Of a stretch of DNA of 64,000 nucleotides, positions 18,786 through 27,822 are shown piece by piece (position 1 is the stretch's first letter; every line of letters starts with the position of its first letter). The notes beneath the pieces are model-generated. The model searched no databases, was not told where the DNA came from, and saw only the letters and a program-made list of their open reading frames with translations. The translations under genes and the position numbers were made by a program. Where the stretch lies: positions 1-64,000 of the forward strand of contig CAJNDS010000484.1 of assembly GCA_905221605.1 (NCBI GenBank), read 5' to 3'. The DNA comes from Symbiodinium natans. Its lineage: Eukaryota > Sar > Dinophyceae > Suessiales > Symbiodiniaceae.

Positions 18786-19181
18786 TGTGAAAGTTCCTGT
18801 CTAAGGACATGTTAACTTTGTTGTCCTGCATGCTGGCTCAGAGTTGTGTGTGTGTAGTTGTAGGAACTCCGTAGTTGTGCCTTGGAGGCTCGACGGGAGT
18901 GCTGCTTTAAGTGGGAAAGCCTTTGAATTGCTTGAGTTGTAGGGATGTGTGTCTGGAAGCTGTAGAAGTGACTGTGCACGTTTTTGCTTGCTTTAGGTGT
19001 AGTTGGGTAGGTCCCGAGAACTCCCACTGACGTTTGAGTTTGTTTTGTGGCTGTGGAGAACACGTGGCAGAGCAGAGTTTTCATGTGTGTAAAGAGTTTC
19101 ACTGACGAAGCCTCCGGCTTATGACTTTGGCTCAAGTCGTGAGAAAAATAGGGTTCAGCGCGCTGCTGCTGTGTTTTCACA
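18786..19181 (+). repeat. copia 5' LTR
   Basis: 396 bases with TG...CA ends and an 8-base imperfect terminal inverted repeat. It contains at 19126-19136 the sequence TTTGGCTCAAG, matching the 3' end of the dinoflagellate spliced leader. It is preceded by the 5-base target sequence ATCGT. Confidence 0.92.
19126..19136 (+). promoter_or_regulatory. spliced-leader-like 11-mer in LTR
   Basis: TTTGGCTCAAG is identical to the terminal 11 bases of the dinoflagellate spliced leader and is preserved in the 3' LTR at 28166-28176. About 13 bases upstream is CCGGCTT, faintly like the leader's CCGTAGCC start. It may be a captured leader copied into the LTR, or coincidence. Confidence 0.4.
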
Positions 19182-19194
19182 TGGTAGCGGAGCG
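19182..19194 (+). other. primer-binding site
   Basis: TGGTAGCGGAGCG begins at the base after the LTR. It resembles the TGGTATCAGAGC site complementary to initiator methionine tRNA used by many copia elements, with two changes. It is the expected start of minus-strand synthesis. Confidence 0.7.
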
Positions 19195-19224
19195 TGTGTA
19201 GCACGCTCGTAGAAACTAGAAGCC

Positions 19225-22200
19225 ATGGCTGACCCCGGGCTGTCGACCCCTGTGCCTGAAGACGAAGACGACGAAGCTTTGTTTGGCCCCGGTGGTGCCC
19301 AGGACGGGCACCAACCGCCAACACAATCCCCTGGAGCTTCTGCTTCAGCGGGAGGACCCGCCACGGTCGTCGGACTTGACCCTCAACTCCAGCAGATGAT
19401 GGTCCAGATGATGCAGAGTCAGCAAATGATGATGCAGAATCAGCAACAGACACTTCAAGTTCTGGTGGCAAAGATGGAGGCCGACGAGAGAAGGAGACGT
19501 GAGCAGGAAGCATTGTCTGCAGCTGTGAGCAACCCATTTGGGGGTGCTTCAAGTGCAGCAGCTGCTGGAAGTCCCACGGCAAAGGCTTCTGCTCCTCCAC
19601 CGGCACCGTCACAGAACCTGCATGTTGGAAGTAACCGTGCAGAGAAGTATCCAGCATTGCCGCTCATCGATAATATGTCGATGGGAAAAGGGCGTGTGAG
19701 AGAGCTGGAGGAGTACCATCGGTGGTGCGAGGTGCTTGCTTCCTGGCTGGCGTTGATAGACGACAACTATGTCAATGAGTTGCGCCAGGCAATGACGCAT
19801 GACCGTGAGATCAAGCAGTCTGACATGGCAGTTCCGGTAGCCTCGCGTTCGGCAAGGTTGTTTTACTACCTGCAACAAAGTCTGCAGAAGTTCGAACGTG
19901 GGATGGAACTGGTGAGAAGCACGTCGATGCGTCAAGGACAAGCTGCTTGTGGTTATGAGGTGATGCGTCAAATGCACCAGACCTTCAGCATTGTCTCTCG
20001 CATGGAGGCCATTGCTGTGAGAGATGAAGCCCTTCGCCTAACTTCGAAGGCGAGTTCGTACAAGCGACCGCTTGACTGCGTCCGCTTCCTTGAGGACGAG
20101 CTTGGGAAGGTAGACCAGAAGCTGCATCGGTTCCCTGAACTGAGGCTTGGAGCATCTGATCGTTCAACCCTTCTTCTTCAATCTGTCAGCCCAGAGTGTA
20201 GGCATTACGTTGTCCTGCATGGAAAGTCTGGGAGCTGGGAGGAACTGGTTGAAAGCATCCGGTTCTACGAGGAGCAAACCCGATTGTGTGATGCTGGTTC
20301 GCTGAATGCAGTTGGGGAGCGCGGCCTCTGCTGGAACTGTGGCAAATCAGGCCATATGAGTTGGCAGTGCCCCGACAAGAGCTCTGGCAAAGGGAAGAAG
20401 AGGGATGAACCGAAAGGTGGAAAGCCTTCTGGTTCCAAGAATCGAGAGAAGAGCCCTAAAGGGAAGGGCAAAGGCAAAGGGAAGACAGACAAAGGAAAGG
20501 GTGGAAAGCCCAAGGGGAAGCCCAAGAACAAAGGAAAGCCCAAGGGCCGAGCTGTGGAAGACGAGCAGTCTGATCAGGTGATGGCAATGCGGTCTCATCA
20601 TCTGAGTGGCTTGGGTCCGGGGACAAGAACTAATGAGCCCAATGAAGCTGAGCCCCCTCGTCTCACCATGACGAACGGAGAGATCGAGAGACTGAACCAG
20701 TCATCCTCTAGGAATAGCTCTTTCGCATGGCTCATTGATAGTGGAGCCACCTGCCACGTGTTGTCAGAGAGTGCGTTGGGTTTTTACGAAGTCGTCAAGG
20801 AGCATTCGGGACCTCTTCCTGTGCTCATGAGTGCTAGCGATACGCCCATGGAATGTGTCAAGTTGGTTGACATTCGGGTGAAGTTTGGGAAGTTGGGGCC
20901 CGTAGTGCTTCAACAGGTCTTGGTTTGCAAGATTGGTTTCAACGTAGTCAGTTCTTGGCAAGCATCCCTTTCGGGATGGAGTACCTGGCTCACCTCAGAG
21001 CCTGGAGCAAGCTGCTTGGTGAAGCAGACGGAACGAGGTTCCTCGATGTGGGTGCCTTTGGTTCGTGAAGCCAGGAGCTGGTGGGCGTTGGCTAAGGAGA
21101 TTGGCCCTACCAAGGCAAAGCCGAAAGGAAGAAGAAGCAAAGGGGACTCACCCAAGCCGGGGTGGAGCCCGAACGACGACGCGATGGAAGTGGATAAGGT
21201 GCAGAAGAAGGCACCGCCCAACGTAGGAAGAGCATTGGAGGTGACGCCTTTTAAGTTTTTGTTGCGAGCATTTTCAGTGAAGCAACATGTGGGGGAACAT
21301 GAGCTGCATGAGCATGTTTTTCAGGAGCGTTTGAGTGGATGTGAGCATGCTGCAGTTGCGAAAGTAGGAGTAGACCTGGAAACCCCACCCTCTGCATGTT
21401 GTGCTGAAGCTTTATGTTCCGCCGCAGCTGTTTTGCTTAAGTCTGCAAGCAACACGTCTTTGGAGAAGCAAACCAGTAGGGACACACGCTGTGGAGACAA
21501 GGGTTTTGAGTGCGTAGGGGTAGGGCCTGTGCCGCTCCAGCCTCAGAGTGTTTGCATTAGGAGTAGGAGTGTCTTGCGTGTAGGACGTAGGAGTGACTTG
21601 CACCCCAGCGCTTGTGTGCCTGAGTGTTTGTTGGGACAGAGGGAAGAGAGGAAGTGTGCCTTTCGGATTTTGCGTTGGCCAGGAGTGTTTCTGAAAGCAT
21701 TGCTGGTGTTGTGTGCTCTAGGAGTGTTTTGCTCAAAGCCTGGAGCCTTTGTAAGGGACCTTGGAAAGGATGGAGCTTCCGGAAGCCTCGCCTCCGCTCT
21801 GTCTTGTGAACTCCCAAAGTGGGAGTGTGGCCCAGGTGGAAGCCTTTTCGACGAGCATGATTGCTCGTCTTGCGCACCGTTTCGAGGAGGAAGGTCAGCT
21901 GTCTCTTTCGAGGCAGCTTCTCCAAAACATCGACCTTTTTACCTCGACCCCTGGCTCGGTCGAACGGCTGTTGGGGATTCCAGCCTGCCTTGGGGAGTTG
22001 GAGACACAGGAGTTGGTGGTCAATACAAGCGGCATTCCGGTGAAGCAACCTATGCTCATTGCCGAGCTGCGAGCCATTGCTGCTCCGACGGTGGACCAGT
22101 CGGTTTTGACGGACACCCTCGTCGAAGAGCACGACCGTCGTGCAGAGTATGCAAGGTATGGCTATGTTTTGACCACCATGGGGGTGGTAGTCGCCGATGT

Positions 22201-23160
22201 GACTGCTACCATCCGCCAACCGCACCTTCCATGCGAGCAAAGGGGGTACTGGCGCAACAATCAGGTTGGCATCCAGCTCACCTTGAAGAAATTCCTTCTG
22301 TACCTGGAGGCGATTCGAGAGTTGCGGTGCCATCCTGCTCAATACCAGTTGTTCGAGGCAGGGCTAGCAAGCATTCTGCCAAACGAGCTCAAGGTCGAGC
22401 GTGTGCCGGCTGCCGACTTGAGAGCGCTTTTGGCGGACGTGCTCGTCCAGAGCAACCGCCGGGTGACCTTGGCTGCTCAACCGCCAACTATAATACCGGA
22501 TGTTGCACCATCCGCGTCGGGTGGCACGGCACCGCCTCTTCACAAAAGTGCCCCAGCTCCACCTCCTTCGGGGTGGGCTTTGCTCAACCAAGCGCGTGCA
22601 AAAGCCGAGGCAATGATTCGATTGCATGCCGACATGAAGAGAGCTGCAACAGCCGAGGTGGCTCCATCATCGTCGACGGGCCCCGCTTTTCCACCAGGGC
22701 CTCCGGCTTTCTTGCCGTTCAGCCCTCCTTCCCCGCTTACGCCGTCCGTTTTTTCCTATGCTCCATCTTCGGCACCAGGCACGCCTATGGAAGCAGGCAT
22801 GCCTTTAACTCCGCCTCCTCTACCTCCTCCAAGATGCCAGGCACGCCTATGGAAGCAAGCCTGCCTATACCTCCGCCTCCTCTACCTCCTCCATCGACAC
22901 CGCACCCAGATACATTGAGGGAGCTTGCGGGCGAGGTTCCAATGGAGGTCGAGATGCCGATGACGCCCGTGGAGGCATTCGGTGCCCCTGGGACCCCTAT
23001 GGACGTGAGTTCCGAGGTCCCAAGGGAGCCAATGGTCGGTGGGATTGGAAGTCCGGGGAGCGCTTCTCCTTTGACCCCGCCGGCAGAGACGAGTATGGTG
23101 GTTCCAAATCCACCGATGGACAATTCGGATGTGGGAAACTCGGGCTCCGAGATGGATTGA
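19225..23160 (+). CDS. gag-pr: copia Gag-protease frame
   Basis: Starts at ATG 19225 and encodes Gag followed by aspartic protease. Residues about 50-100 are Gln/Met-rich and likely helical. A CCHC zinc knuckle (CWNCGKSGHMSWQCP; Cys369, Cys372, His377, Cys382) binds RNA. It is followed by a Gly-Lys-Pro linker (about residues 390-450) typical of this lineage. The protease active site is FAWLIDSGATCHV with Asp505. Beyond about residue 700 the frame becomes Cys/Arg/Gly-rich and reads like noncoding sequence, while frame +2 over 21770-22840 looks coding. From about 22840 to the stop this frame regains a Pro/Met-rich coding look because of a 62-base duplication. I therefore trust Gag-protease only to about 21770. 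Gag forms the particle and the protease processes the polyprotein. Confidence 0.85.
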   Translation: MADPGLSTPVPEDEDDEALFGPGGAQDGHQPPTQSPGASASAGGPATVVGLDPQLQQMMVQMMQSQQMMMQNQQQTLQVLVAKMEADERRRREQEALSAAVSNPFGGASSAAAAGSPTAKASAPPPAPSQNLHVGSNRAEKYPALPLIDNMSMGKGRVRELEEYHRWCEVLASWLALIDDNYVNELRQAMTHDREIKQSDMAVPVASRSARLFYYLQQSLQKFERGMELVRSTSMRQGQAACGYEVMRQMHQTFSIVSRMEAIAVRDEALRLTSKASSYKRPLDCVRFLEDELGKVDQKLHRFPELRLGASDRSTLLLQSVSPECRHYVVLHGKSGSWEELVESIRFYEEQTRLCDAGSLNAVGERGLCWNCGKSGHMSWQCPDKSSGKGKKRDEPKGGKPSGSKNREKSPKGKGKGKGKTDKGKGGKPKGKPKNKGKPKGRAVEDEQSDQVMAMRSHHLSGLGPGTRTNEPNEAEPPRLTMTNGEIERLNQSSSRNSSFAWLIDSGATCHVLSESALGFYEVVKEHSGPLPVLMSASDTPMECVKLVDIRVKFGKLGPVVLQQVLVCKIGFNVVSSWQASLSGWSTWLTSEPGASCLVKQTERGSSMWVPLVREARSWWALAKEIGPTKAKPKGRRSKGDSPKPGWSPNDDAMEVDKVQKKAPPNVGRALEVTPFKFLLRAFSVKQHVGEHELHEHVFQERLSGCEHAAVAKVGVDLETPPSACCAEALCSAAAVLLKSASNTSLEKQTSRDTRCGDKGFECVGVGPVPLQPQSVCIRSRSVLRVGRRSDLHPSACVPECLLGQREERKCAFRILRWPGVFLKALLVLCALGVFCSKPGAFVRDLGKDGASGSLASALSCELPKWECGPGGSLFDEHDCSSCAPFRGGRSAVSFEAASPKHRPFYLDPWLGRTAVGDSSLPWGVGDTGVGGQYKRHSGEATYAHCRAASHCCSDGGPVGFDGHPRRRARPSCRVCKVWLCFDHHGGGSRRCDCYHPPTAPSMRAKGVLAQQSGWHPAHLEEIPSVPGGDSRVAVPSCSIPVVRGRASKHSAKRAQGRACAGCRLESAFGGRARPEQPPGDLGCSTANYNTGCCTIRVGWHGTASSQKCPSSTSFGVGFAQPSACKSRGNDSIACRHEESCNSRGGSIIVDGPRFSTRASGFLAVQPSFPAYAVRFFLCSIFGTRHAYGSRHAFNSASSTSSKMPGTPMEASLPIPPPPLPPPSTPHPDTLRELAGEVPMEVEMPMTPVEAFGAPGTPMDVSSEVPREPMVGGIGSPGSASPLTPPAETSMVVPNPPMDNSDVGNSGSEMD
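21770..22918 (+). CDS. copia middle reading frame (broken)
   Basis: ATG 21770 opens a 382-residue frame (+1 relative to Gag-protease) with balanced composition and helical segments such as FSTSMIARLAHRFEEEGQLS and NQVGIQLTLKKFLLYLEA, then a Pro-rich tail. Just before its stop lies a tandem 62-base duplication (22775-22836 and 22837-22898). Because 62 is not a multiple of three, coding sense passes to the Gag frame and runs on to the stop at 23158-23160. I infer that the unbroken protein ended at 23160, immediately before the integrase-RT frame. No family recognised; the position between protease and integrase is unusual for copia. Confidence 0.5.
   Translation: MELPEASPPLCLVNSQSGSVAQVEAFSTSMIARLAHRFEEEGQLSLSRQLLQNIDLFTSTPGSVERLLGIPACLGELETQELVVNTSGIPVKQPMLIAELRAIAAPTVDQSVLTDTLVEEHDRRAEYARYGYVLTTMGVVVADVTATIRQPHLPCEQRGYWRNNQVGIQLTLKKFLLYLEAIRELRCHPAQYQLFEAGLASILPNELKVERVPAADLRALLADVLVQSNRRVTLAAQPPTIIPDVAPSASGGTAPPLHKSAPAPPPSGWALLNQARAKAEAMIRLHADMKRAATAEVAPSSSTGPAFPPGPPAFLPFSPPSPLTPSVFSYAPSSAPGTPMEAGMPLTPPPLPPPRCQARLWKQACLYLRLLYLLHRHRTQIH
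22775..22898 (+). repeat. 62-bp tandem duplication causing frameshift
   Basis: Two adjacent copies of a 62-base unit starting CCAGGCACGCCTATGGAAGC and ending in Pro-codon repeats, differing at a few positions. The duplication moves the reading frame and accounts for the switch of coding sense between two frames at this point. Confidence 0.8.
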
Positions 23161-26100
23161 TATGCTTGGGTATGGGCCCTGAGGGCCTAAAAGCCGGGCA
23201 TGAGTTGCTCCGATCTTCGCTGCAATGCACAAAATTGGTAGGAGTAGGTCTGAAAGCCCTGCTGTTTGCAGTAGGAGACTGGTTGTGTGCATTAGGAGGT
23301 AGGGTAGGAGCGTTTGAGTGCTTGGTAGGTGACTGTGAGTGCAGCCTGCCTGCCGCGAATGGGTCTGCACACTGTCCCTCTGTGCCCAGGTCTTCATGGA
23401 AAGGAAGCAGTGCCTTGGCTTTAGGGTTGGTTCTGGGTTTGGTTTTCAGAGGTTGGCTGCGTAGGTGCGTGAAGCTTTTGAGTGTGCGCCGTAGGAGTAG
23501 GCTGAAGTTTGTGCGTGTAACTTTGGTAGGACGTGTGCCACGTAGGTCTTGGAGTGTTGTGCGCCGCCTGTTGTTTTTGCGTGGCGTGCTTGTTTGTGAG
23601 TTGAAAGCTGAGCCTACGGGCGAGGAAGCAAAAGGGCCAATGATGAAACGTTGGCGTGCCTTTAAGAAGTGGGCCTTGTGTGGGCTTCGGTCCCTGCGGG
23701 GGTCCGAGCAAAAGAAGGCCGTGGCACGTTCTGAGGCCCTGCGTATGCTTGCTGGTTTGCCGACCCCGGTTGTTGTGAATTCGGAGTCGGAGGAAGAGTT
23801 GATTCCTGATCCGTTGGAAGCTGAACTTGCGAAACCCAGCGGAAGTGAACCCCCTAGGCCCTCCGATGTTCGAAAGAAACCCCGTGTGGAGAATGTTCCC
23901 TCAGGTGAACCGGGTGCCCTGAGTTCCCCGGAGGTGGTGAGCGATGCTCTGGATCCTGAGGTTCCGGTCTATTTGACCTCGGAGCGGCTGAAGGCGCACC
24001 GAAATAAGGGCCACCAACCTTATCTTAGTTGCTGTGACACATGTCAAAGCGCTAGAGGGAGAGTGCCGGCTCGTAGGAAGCACATGAAACACCACCACGG
24101 ACCCGGAGAGTTGCAAGTCGACTTTGGATTTTTCGGAAAGAATGTTCGTTTCCTTCTCATGGTTCATGTGGTGTCGGGGTACATACATACCGTGGTCTTA
24201 GGACCTGAGGATGAAGTGCCCGCTGTATCGGTTTGCAAAGCCTTTACGGAAATGGGATTGAGTGGATTGGACATTGTTGTCCACGGGGACCAAGAAAATC
24301 TCCTCGAGAGTGTTTTCCGCAATGCAGCGAAACACCGGACATTCGGGGGGAGGTCAATGCACTGGGTCCCGTTCGCGATAAACAGACCTCAAGCGAAGGG
24401 CATCGTTGAACGCCATGTTTGCCTTGTGAAAGAAGCGTTCTGGTCTGTTTGGCTGGGCTTAGAAGAGCGTGTAGGTGAAAAGTTGCCTCTAGGGAGCCAT
24501 CTGTTTGTTGAGGCCATGAGGTACTCTGTGAGGATGCATAACTTGTTTCATGTGTCCAAGGAACACAGCACGCCTTTGGAGAGACTGCGTGGGTCGACAG
24601 TTCAGCCAGTGAAGAGCTGTGAGTTTGGGGTTGTGGGTTTTGGAAAGCCGCAGAAGGACTACCCAGAGCACCGCGGAAAGCGCTTGGTGAGGGCACTCTA
24701 TGTAGGACCTCACGGTGCTAATGGCTCTGGGATTCGAGTCTTTGTTCCAATAGGTATTGGAAAGCCCCCTCGTTTGGAAATCTTCAGCTCTTTTCGTGCC
24801 AAAGATCCAGTGGAGTTTGACAAAGCTGCTTTGCGTGACCTTCGAGGTAATAAGGAAGACCCTGAAAGACCCATCAAGTTCGATGTTCCAATCGATGGTC
24901 CGAGTCCGCCGCTTGATTCCCCAAATATCCCTGAAGGAAGTCTTGAGTTTCCTGTTGAACGCACCGAACCACCTGCTCTTGAGGGCCCTGAAGCAATGGA
25001 AGAAGAAGGAGAGTTGGATGGGTATTCTCCGGATTTTTCGGACGTGCCTGAAGAAACAGGCATGGAGGTTGAGCCTCCCGGAGGCGTAGGTCTTGAGGAC
25101 CTCGACGCCCCTATGGATCCAGGAGAAGACGATGCCATGGAAGAGGGCCTGACGTGGCTCTATGAGCATGGCCTTAGGCAACTCTTTGATGGGCCTGACT
25201 TGAGAGTTACAACAAAAATCCGTAAGGGAGATAATGTCAAAGAGTGGTTCCGTATGAAGTTTGGTGGAAAGAAGATTTGGGTCCATGTCCCGGACAATGC
25301 GGTTTGCGAAGTTTCTGGCAAGGTTTTGCCTCGTAAGCATCTCGAAGAAGGTATGAGACTCGAGCTCTCAGAACTTGATGGTTTTGGTGTAGCTACGATT
25401 ATAGGAGAAGCTGAGGCCCGTAAACGAGCTACGCGGAGAATCCATACGACTAGGTGGGTTCTGACTTCGAAACCGTCGGCCACGAACCCTGAACGAGTTC
25501 GTGCTCGTCTTGTTGTGAGAGACTATGCATTTGGATCCAATCCTCTAGCTGATGGGATATATTCCCCCACCACGTCTTTGGAAGCCTTGAGGGGTGTCCT
25601 TGCTATTCATGCTGTCAGAGGTGGCACCTTGTTGTCAGCAGATGTGAGCGTTGCCTTCATGCAAGCGCCTGTGCAGGGAGTAGAGTGTATCCGGTTTCCG
25701 AATGGGATGTATGATGAGGAGAACAAGCCGCTGTTTGCGCAGCTACACAAAGCCATGAATGGCTTGAGAGTAGGACCACTGAGCTGGTACCTAGAGTTTA
25801 CAAGCACGCTGCGTAAGCAGTTTGGGTTTGGTGAGACTGCCGACCCTACTGTGCATCACCGGCTTGAGAAGGATGGTGCGCTGACCTTGGTGTTAGTGTA
25901 TGTTGACGATCTCATCATCTTTTCCCAGAATCCGCCAGTTGCCAAGGATCTGTACGCTAAGCTAGCGAAGATCTATAAAATGAAGCAGACAGGGCTTCTA
26001 GAACCTGGCAAGACTGGGCAGCTCGAGTTCTTGGGTCGAGTGATCGCCCGAACCACTGAGCACGGGCCTGTGTTCTTTGGCCTGAAGCCGGGGTACTTGA

Positions 26101-27707
26101 AGTCGCTTGGAGAAGAGTTTGGCATTAGCGGAAAAGGTGTGAAACCAGTGCTGGGAAACCTCGAGAGGGAGTACCGGAAGAAGGAGGCTGGAACACCTAT
26201 CAGCACTGAGGCGTATGAACGCTATAGACGTGTGCTTGGTAAGTTGATGTGGGCAAGCCTGACGTTGCCGCATTTGTCCTACCCGGTAGGATTTCTGGGC
26301 CGGTATCAGAGTGACCCAGATAGCCAGGCAGAAGCTTGCTTGAGACGCGTGGTTCGCTGGGTGATGGCTTTGCCTGAGTACCTTCAGCGATTTTCGGCAG
26401 AAACGTTTGAGTATCCTTGCTGCGCTTCGGAAACCATGCTCTCAGGCTTTGTGGATGCGTCATGGAACATTTGCTCTGTGTCTGGTGCTATCGTGAAGTG
26501 GCATGGCATCATGATCAAAACTTTCTCGCGGAAACAGTCGGTGACCGCGTTGAGTTCGGCGGAGGCCGAATTGGCAGCCCTGACTGAGGCAGCCAAAGAG
26601 TCGGTGTACTTGTCTTTGCTCATGGAAACGCTCCTGTATGGAATACCCAAAGGAGAGACCGGTGAGTTTCCGATTCACCTGGCTTCGGATTCGGAAGCCG
26701 CTTTGTCGATTAGCAAAATGACGGGGTTGTTACGCCGTGTTCGGCACCTGGAGCTTCGTCATCGCTATCTTCAAGAGCTAGTCCACCTGGAAAGGCTGAT
26801 TCTAAGCTTCATCAGTGGAGAACGGAATCCAGCCGATGGACTGACGAAATCTCCTGAGGAGTTGTTGCTTGAGCATTTGCTGGTTGCGTGTGGACTGGAA
26901 AGAGTGTGTGAAGAAGACCTTCAGGGTCTTGTAGTTCCTGAACACCTTCGTGAACGAATGGAAGAACTTGAAGAAGTATGTGAAAAGCTTGAGAAAATCC
27001 CGACAAACCTGGCGAAGTACGAGCCAGTGGCAAGAGACCTTGCGTTGGGATCTGTTCCTCTGCTTGTGATCGAGGTGTTTTGTTCAACGGACAGTGCGTT
27101 GTGCCGAGCGTGTGCTCGTGACCGAGTAGCATATATAGGCATAACTGAGAAAGAAGACTTCTTAAACAAGAGTACTCAAATGTTTCTAGGAGAGGTCTTG
27201 CTGTGTCTGTTGAGTAGGAAACCGCCCCAGATCTATGTCCACATAGCTTCCCCGTGTACCGCTGGATGTAGCTACCGCTTTAAGAACTGGCATCGACCGA
27301 AGTTTCGACATCGGTGGCGAGAGCAGGTCAAGAAGCATGTTGCATCTTGGAAAGCTTTAGGACGACTTCTGGAGGACCGCTGCAAAGAGATCCTGGTTAC
27401 CCAGGAATGGCCAAAGAACTGTGGTCTTTGGAAGGAGGAAAGTTATCTGAAAGAAAAGAAGCGCCTTGGTCTGAACTTTGGAAGAGTTGTGGACCGCTGT
27501 GCCTTCGACGGGGTCTTTAAGCGGTGGTTCTTTGCTACAAACCGAGAGGAGTGGAGTGAAATCTTCTCTGGAAAGCCCTGTAACAAAAGTCATCAGCATG
27601 TTTCACTTGCTAGTATCGAAGAAACAGGTATCTATCCGACTAAACTGGGTAGAGCTCTTTTGCGTGCTGCGAAAGTCACGTTAGGTCTTGTAGGAACACC
27701 TTCTTAG
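23157..27707 (+). CDS. pol: copia integrase-RT-RNase H with methyltransferase-like tail
   Basis: Open from 23157; the first ATG is at 23172, overlapping the preceding stop region. Integrase: a His/Cys finger (HRNKGH...CCDTC) and catalytic Asp322 (LQVDFGFF), Asp378 (VVHGDQE) and Glu418 (KGIVERH). RT: substrate-binding SADVSVAFMQAP and active site YVDDL with Asp917/Asp918. RNase H: LSGFVDASW (Asp1100), SSAEAEL and HLASDSEAAL, with the usual ERNPADGLTK end. After RNase H there is an added domain of about 230 residues from about 1300: LLVIEVFCSTDSALCRA resembles a SAM-binding motif I, and YVHIASPCTAGCSYRF resembles C5-methyltransferase motif IV with Cys1367. Motifs VI-X are not evident. Integrase joins cDNA to the genome and RT/RNase H makes it. 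The role of the tail is unknown. Confidence 0.9.
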   Translation: MICLGMGPEGLKAGHELLRSSLQCTKLVGVGLKALLFAVGDWLCALGGRVGAFECLVGDCECSLPAANGSAHCPSVPRSSWKGSSALALGLVLGLVFRGWLRRCVKLLSVRRRSRLKFVRVTLVGRVPRRSWSVVRRLLFLRGVLVCELKAEPTGEEAKGPMMKRWRAFKKWALCGLRSLRGSEQKKAVARSEALRMLAGLPTPVVVNSESEEELIPDPLEAELAKPSGSEPPRPSDVRKKPRVENVPSGEPGALSSPEVVSDALDPEVPVYLTSERLKAHRNKGHQPYLSCCDTCQSARGRVPARRKHMKHHHGPGELQVDFGFFGKNVRFLLMVHVVSGYIHTVVLGPEDEVPAVSVCKAFTEMGLSGLDIVVHGDQENLLESVFRNAAKHRTFGGRSMHWVPFAINRPQAKGIVERHVCLVKEAFWSVWLGLEERVGEKLPLGSHLFVEAMRYSVRMHNLFHVSKEHSTPLERLRGSTVQPVKSCEFGVVGFGKPQKDYPEHRGKRLVRALYVGPHGANGSGIRVFVPIGIGKPPRLEIFSSFRAKDPVEFDKAALRDLRGNKEDPERPIKFDVPIDGPSPPLDSPNIPEGSLEFPVERTEPPALEGPEAMEEEGELDGYSPDFSDVPEETGMEVEPPGGVGLEDLDAPMDPGEDDAMEEGLTWLYEHGLRQLFDGPDLRVTTKIRKGDNVKEWFRMKFGGKKIWVHVPDNAVCEVSGKVLPRKHLEEGMRLELSELDGFGVATIIGEAEARKRATRRIHTTRWVLTSKPSATNPERVRARLVVRDYAFGSNPLADGIYSPTTSLEALRGVLAIHAVRGGTLLSADVSVAFMQAPVQGVECIRFPNGMYDEENKPLFAQLHKAMNGLRVGPLSWYLEFTSTLRKQFGFGETADPTVHHRLEKDGALTLVLVYVDDLIIFSQNPPVAKDLYAKLAKIYKMKQTGLLEPGKTGQLEFLGRVIARTTEHGPVFFGLKPGYLKSLGEEFGISGKGVKPVLGNLEREYRKKEAGTPISTEAYERYRRVLGKLMWASLTLPHLSYPVGFLGRYQSDPDSQAEACLRRVVRWVMALPEYLQRFSAETFEYPCCASETMLSGFVDASWNICSVSGAIVKWHGIMIKTFSRKQSVTALSSAEAELAALTEAAKESVYLSLLMETLLYGIPKGETGEFPIHLASDSEAALSISKMTGLLRRVRHLELRHRYLQELVHLERLILSFISGERNPADGLTKSPEELLLEHLLVACGLERVCEEDLQGLVVPEHLRERMEELEEVCEKLEKIPTNLAKYEPVARDLALGSVPLLVIEVFCSTDSALCRACARDRVAYIGITEKEDFLNKSTQMFLGEVLLCLLSRKPPQIYVHIASPCTAGCSYRFKNWHRPKFRHRWREQVKKHVASWKALGRLLEDRCKEILVTQEWPKNCGLWKEESYLKEKKRLGLNFGRVVDRCAFDGVFKRWFFATNREEWSEIFSGKPCNKSHQHVSLASIEETGIYPTKLGRALLRAAKVTLGLVGTPS

Positions 27708-27813
27708 GTCGGCAGTAGGAGTGCTCGCTTTCGGACTTTGCCTGGGATGAGATGTTTAAGCACTGGAAACACCGAGCTGTGAAGAAGTGCGTGGCTCTGA
27801 GGCATCACAGTCC

Positions 27814-27822
27814 AAGCGGGGG
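27814..27822 (+). other. polypurine tract
   Basis: AAGCGGGGG abuts the first base of the 3' LTR. This is the expected plus-strand primer position. Confidence 0.75.

Noticed and set aside
21850-22770. Gag-protease frame continuing as coding through this part
   Set aside because: Cys/Arg/Gly-rich and low in helical pattern here, while the +1 frame has normal composition; the run-through appears accidental.
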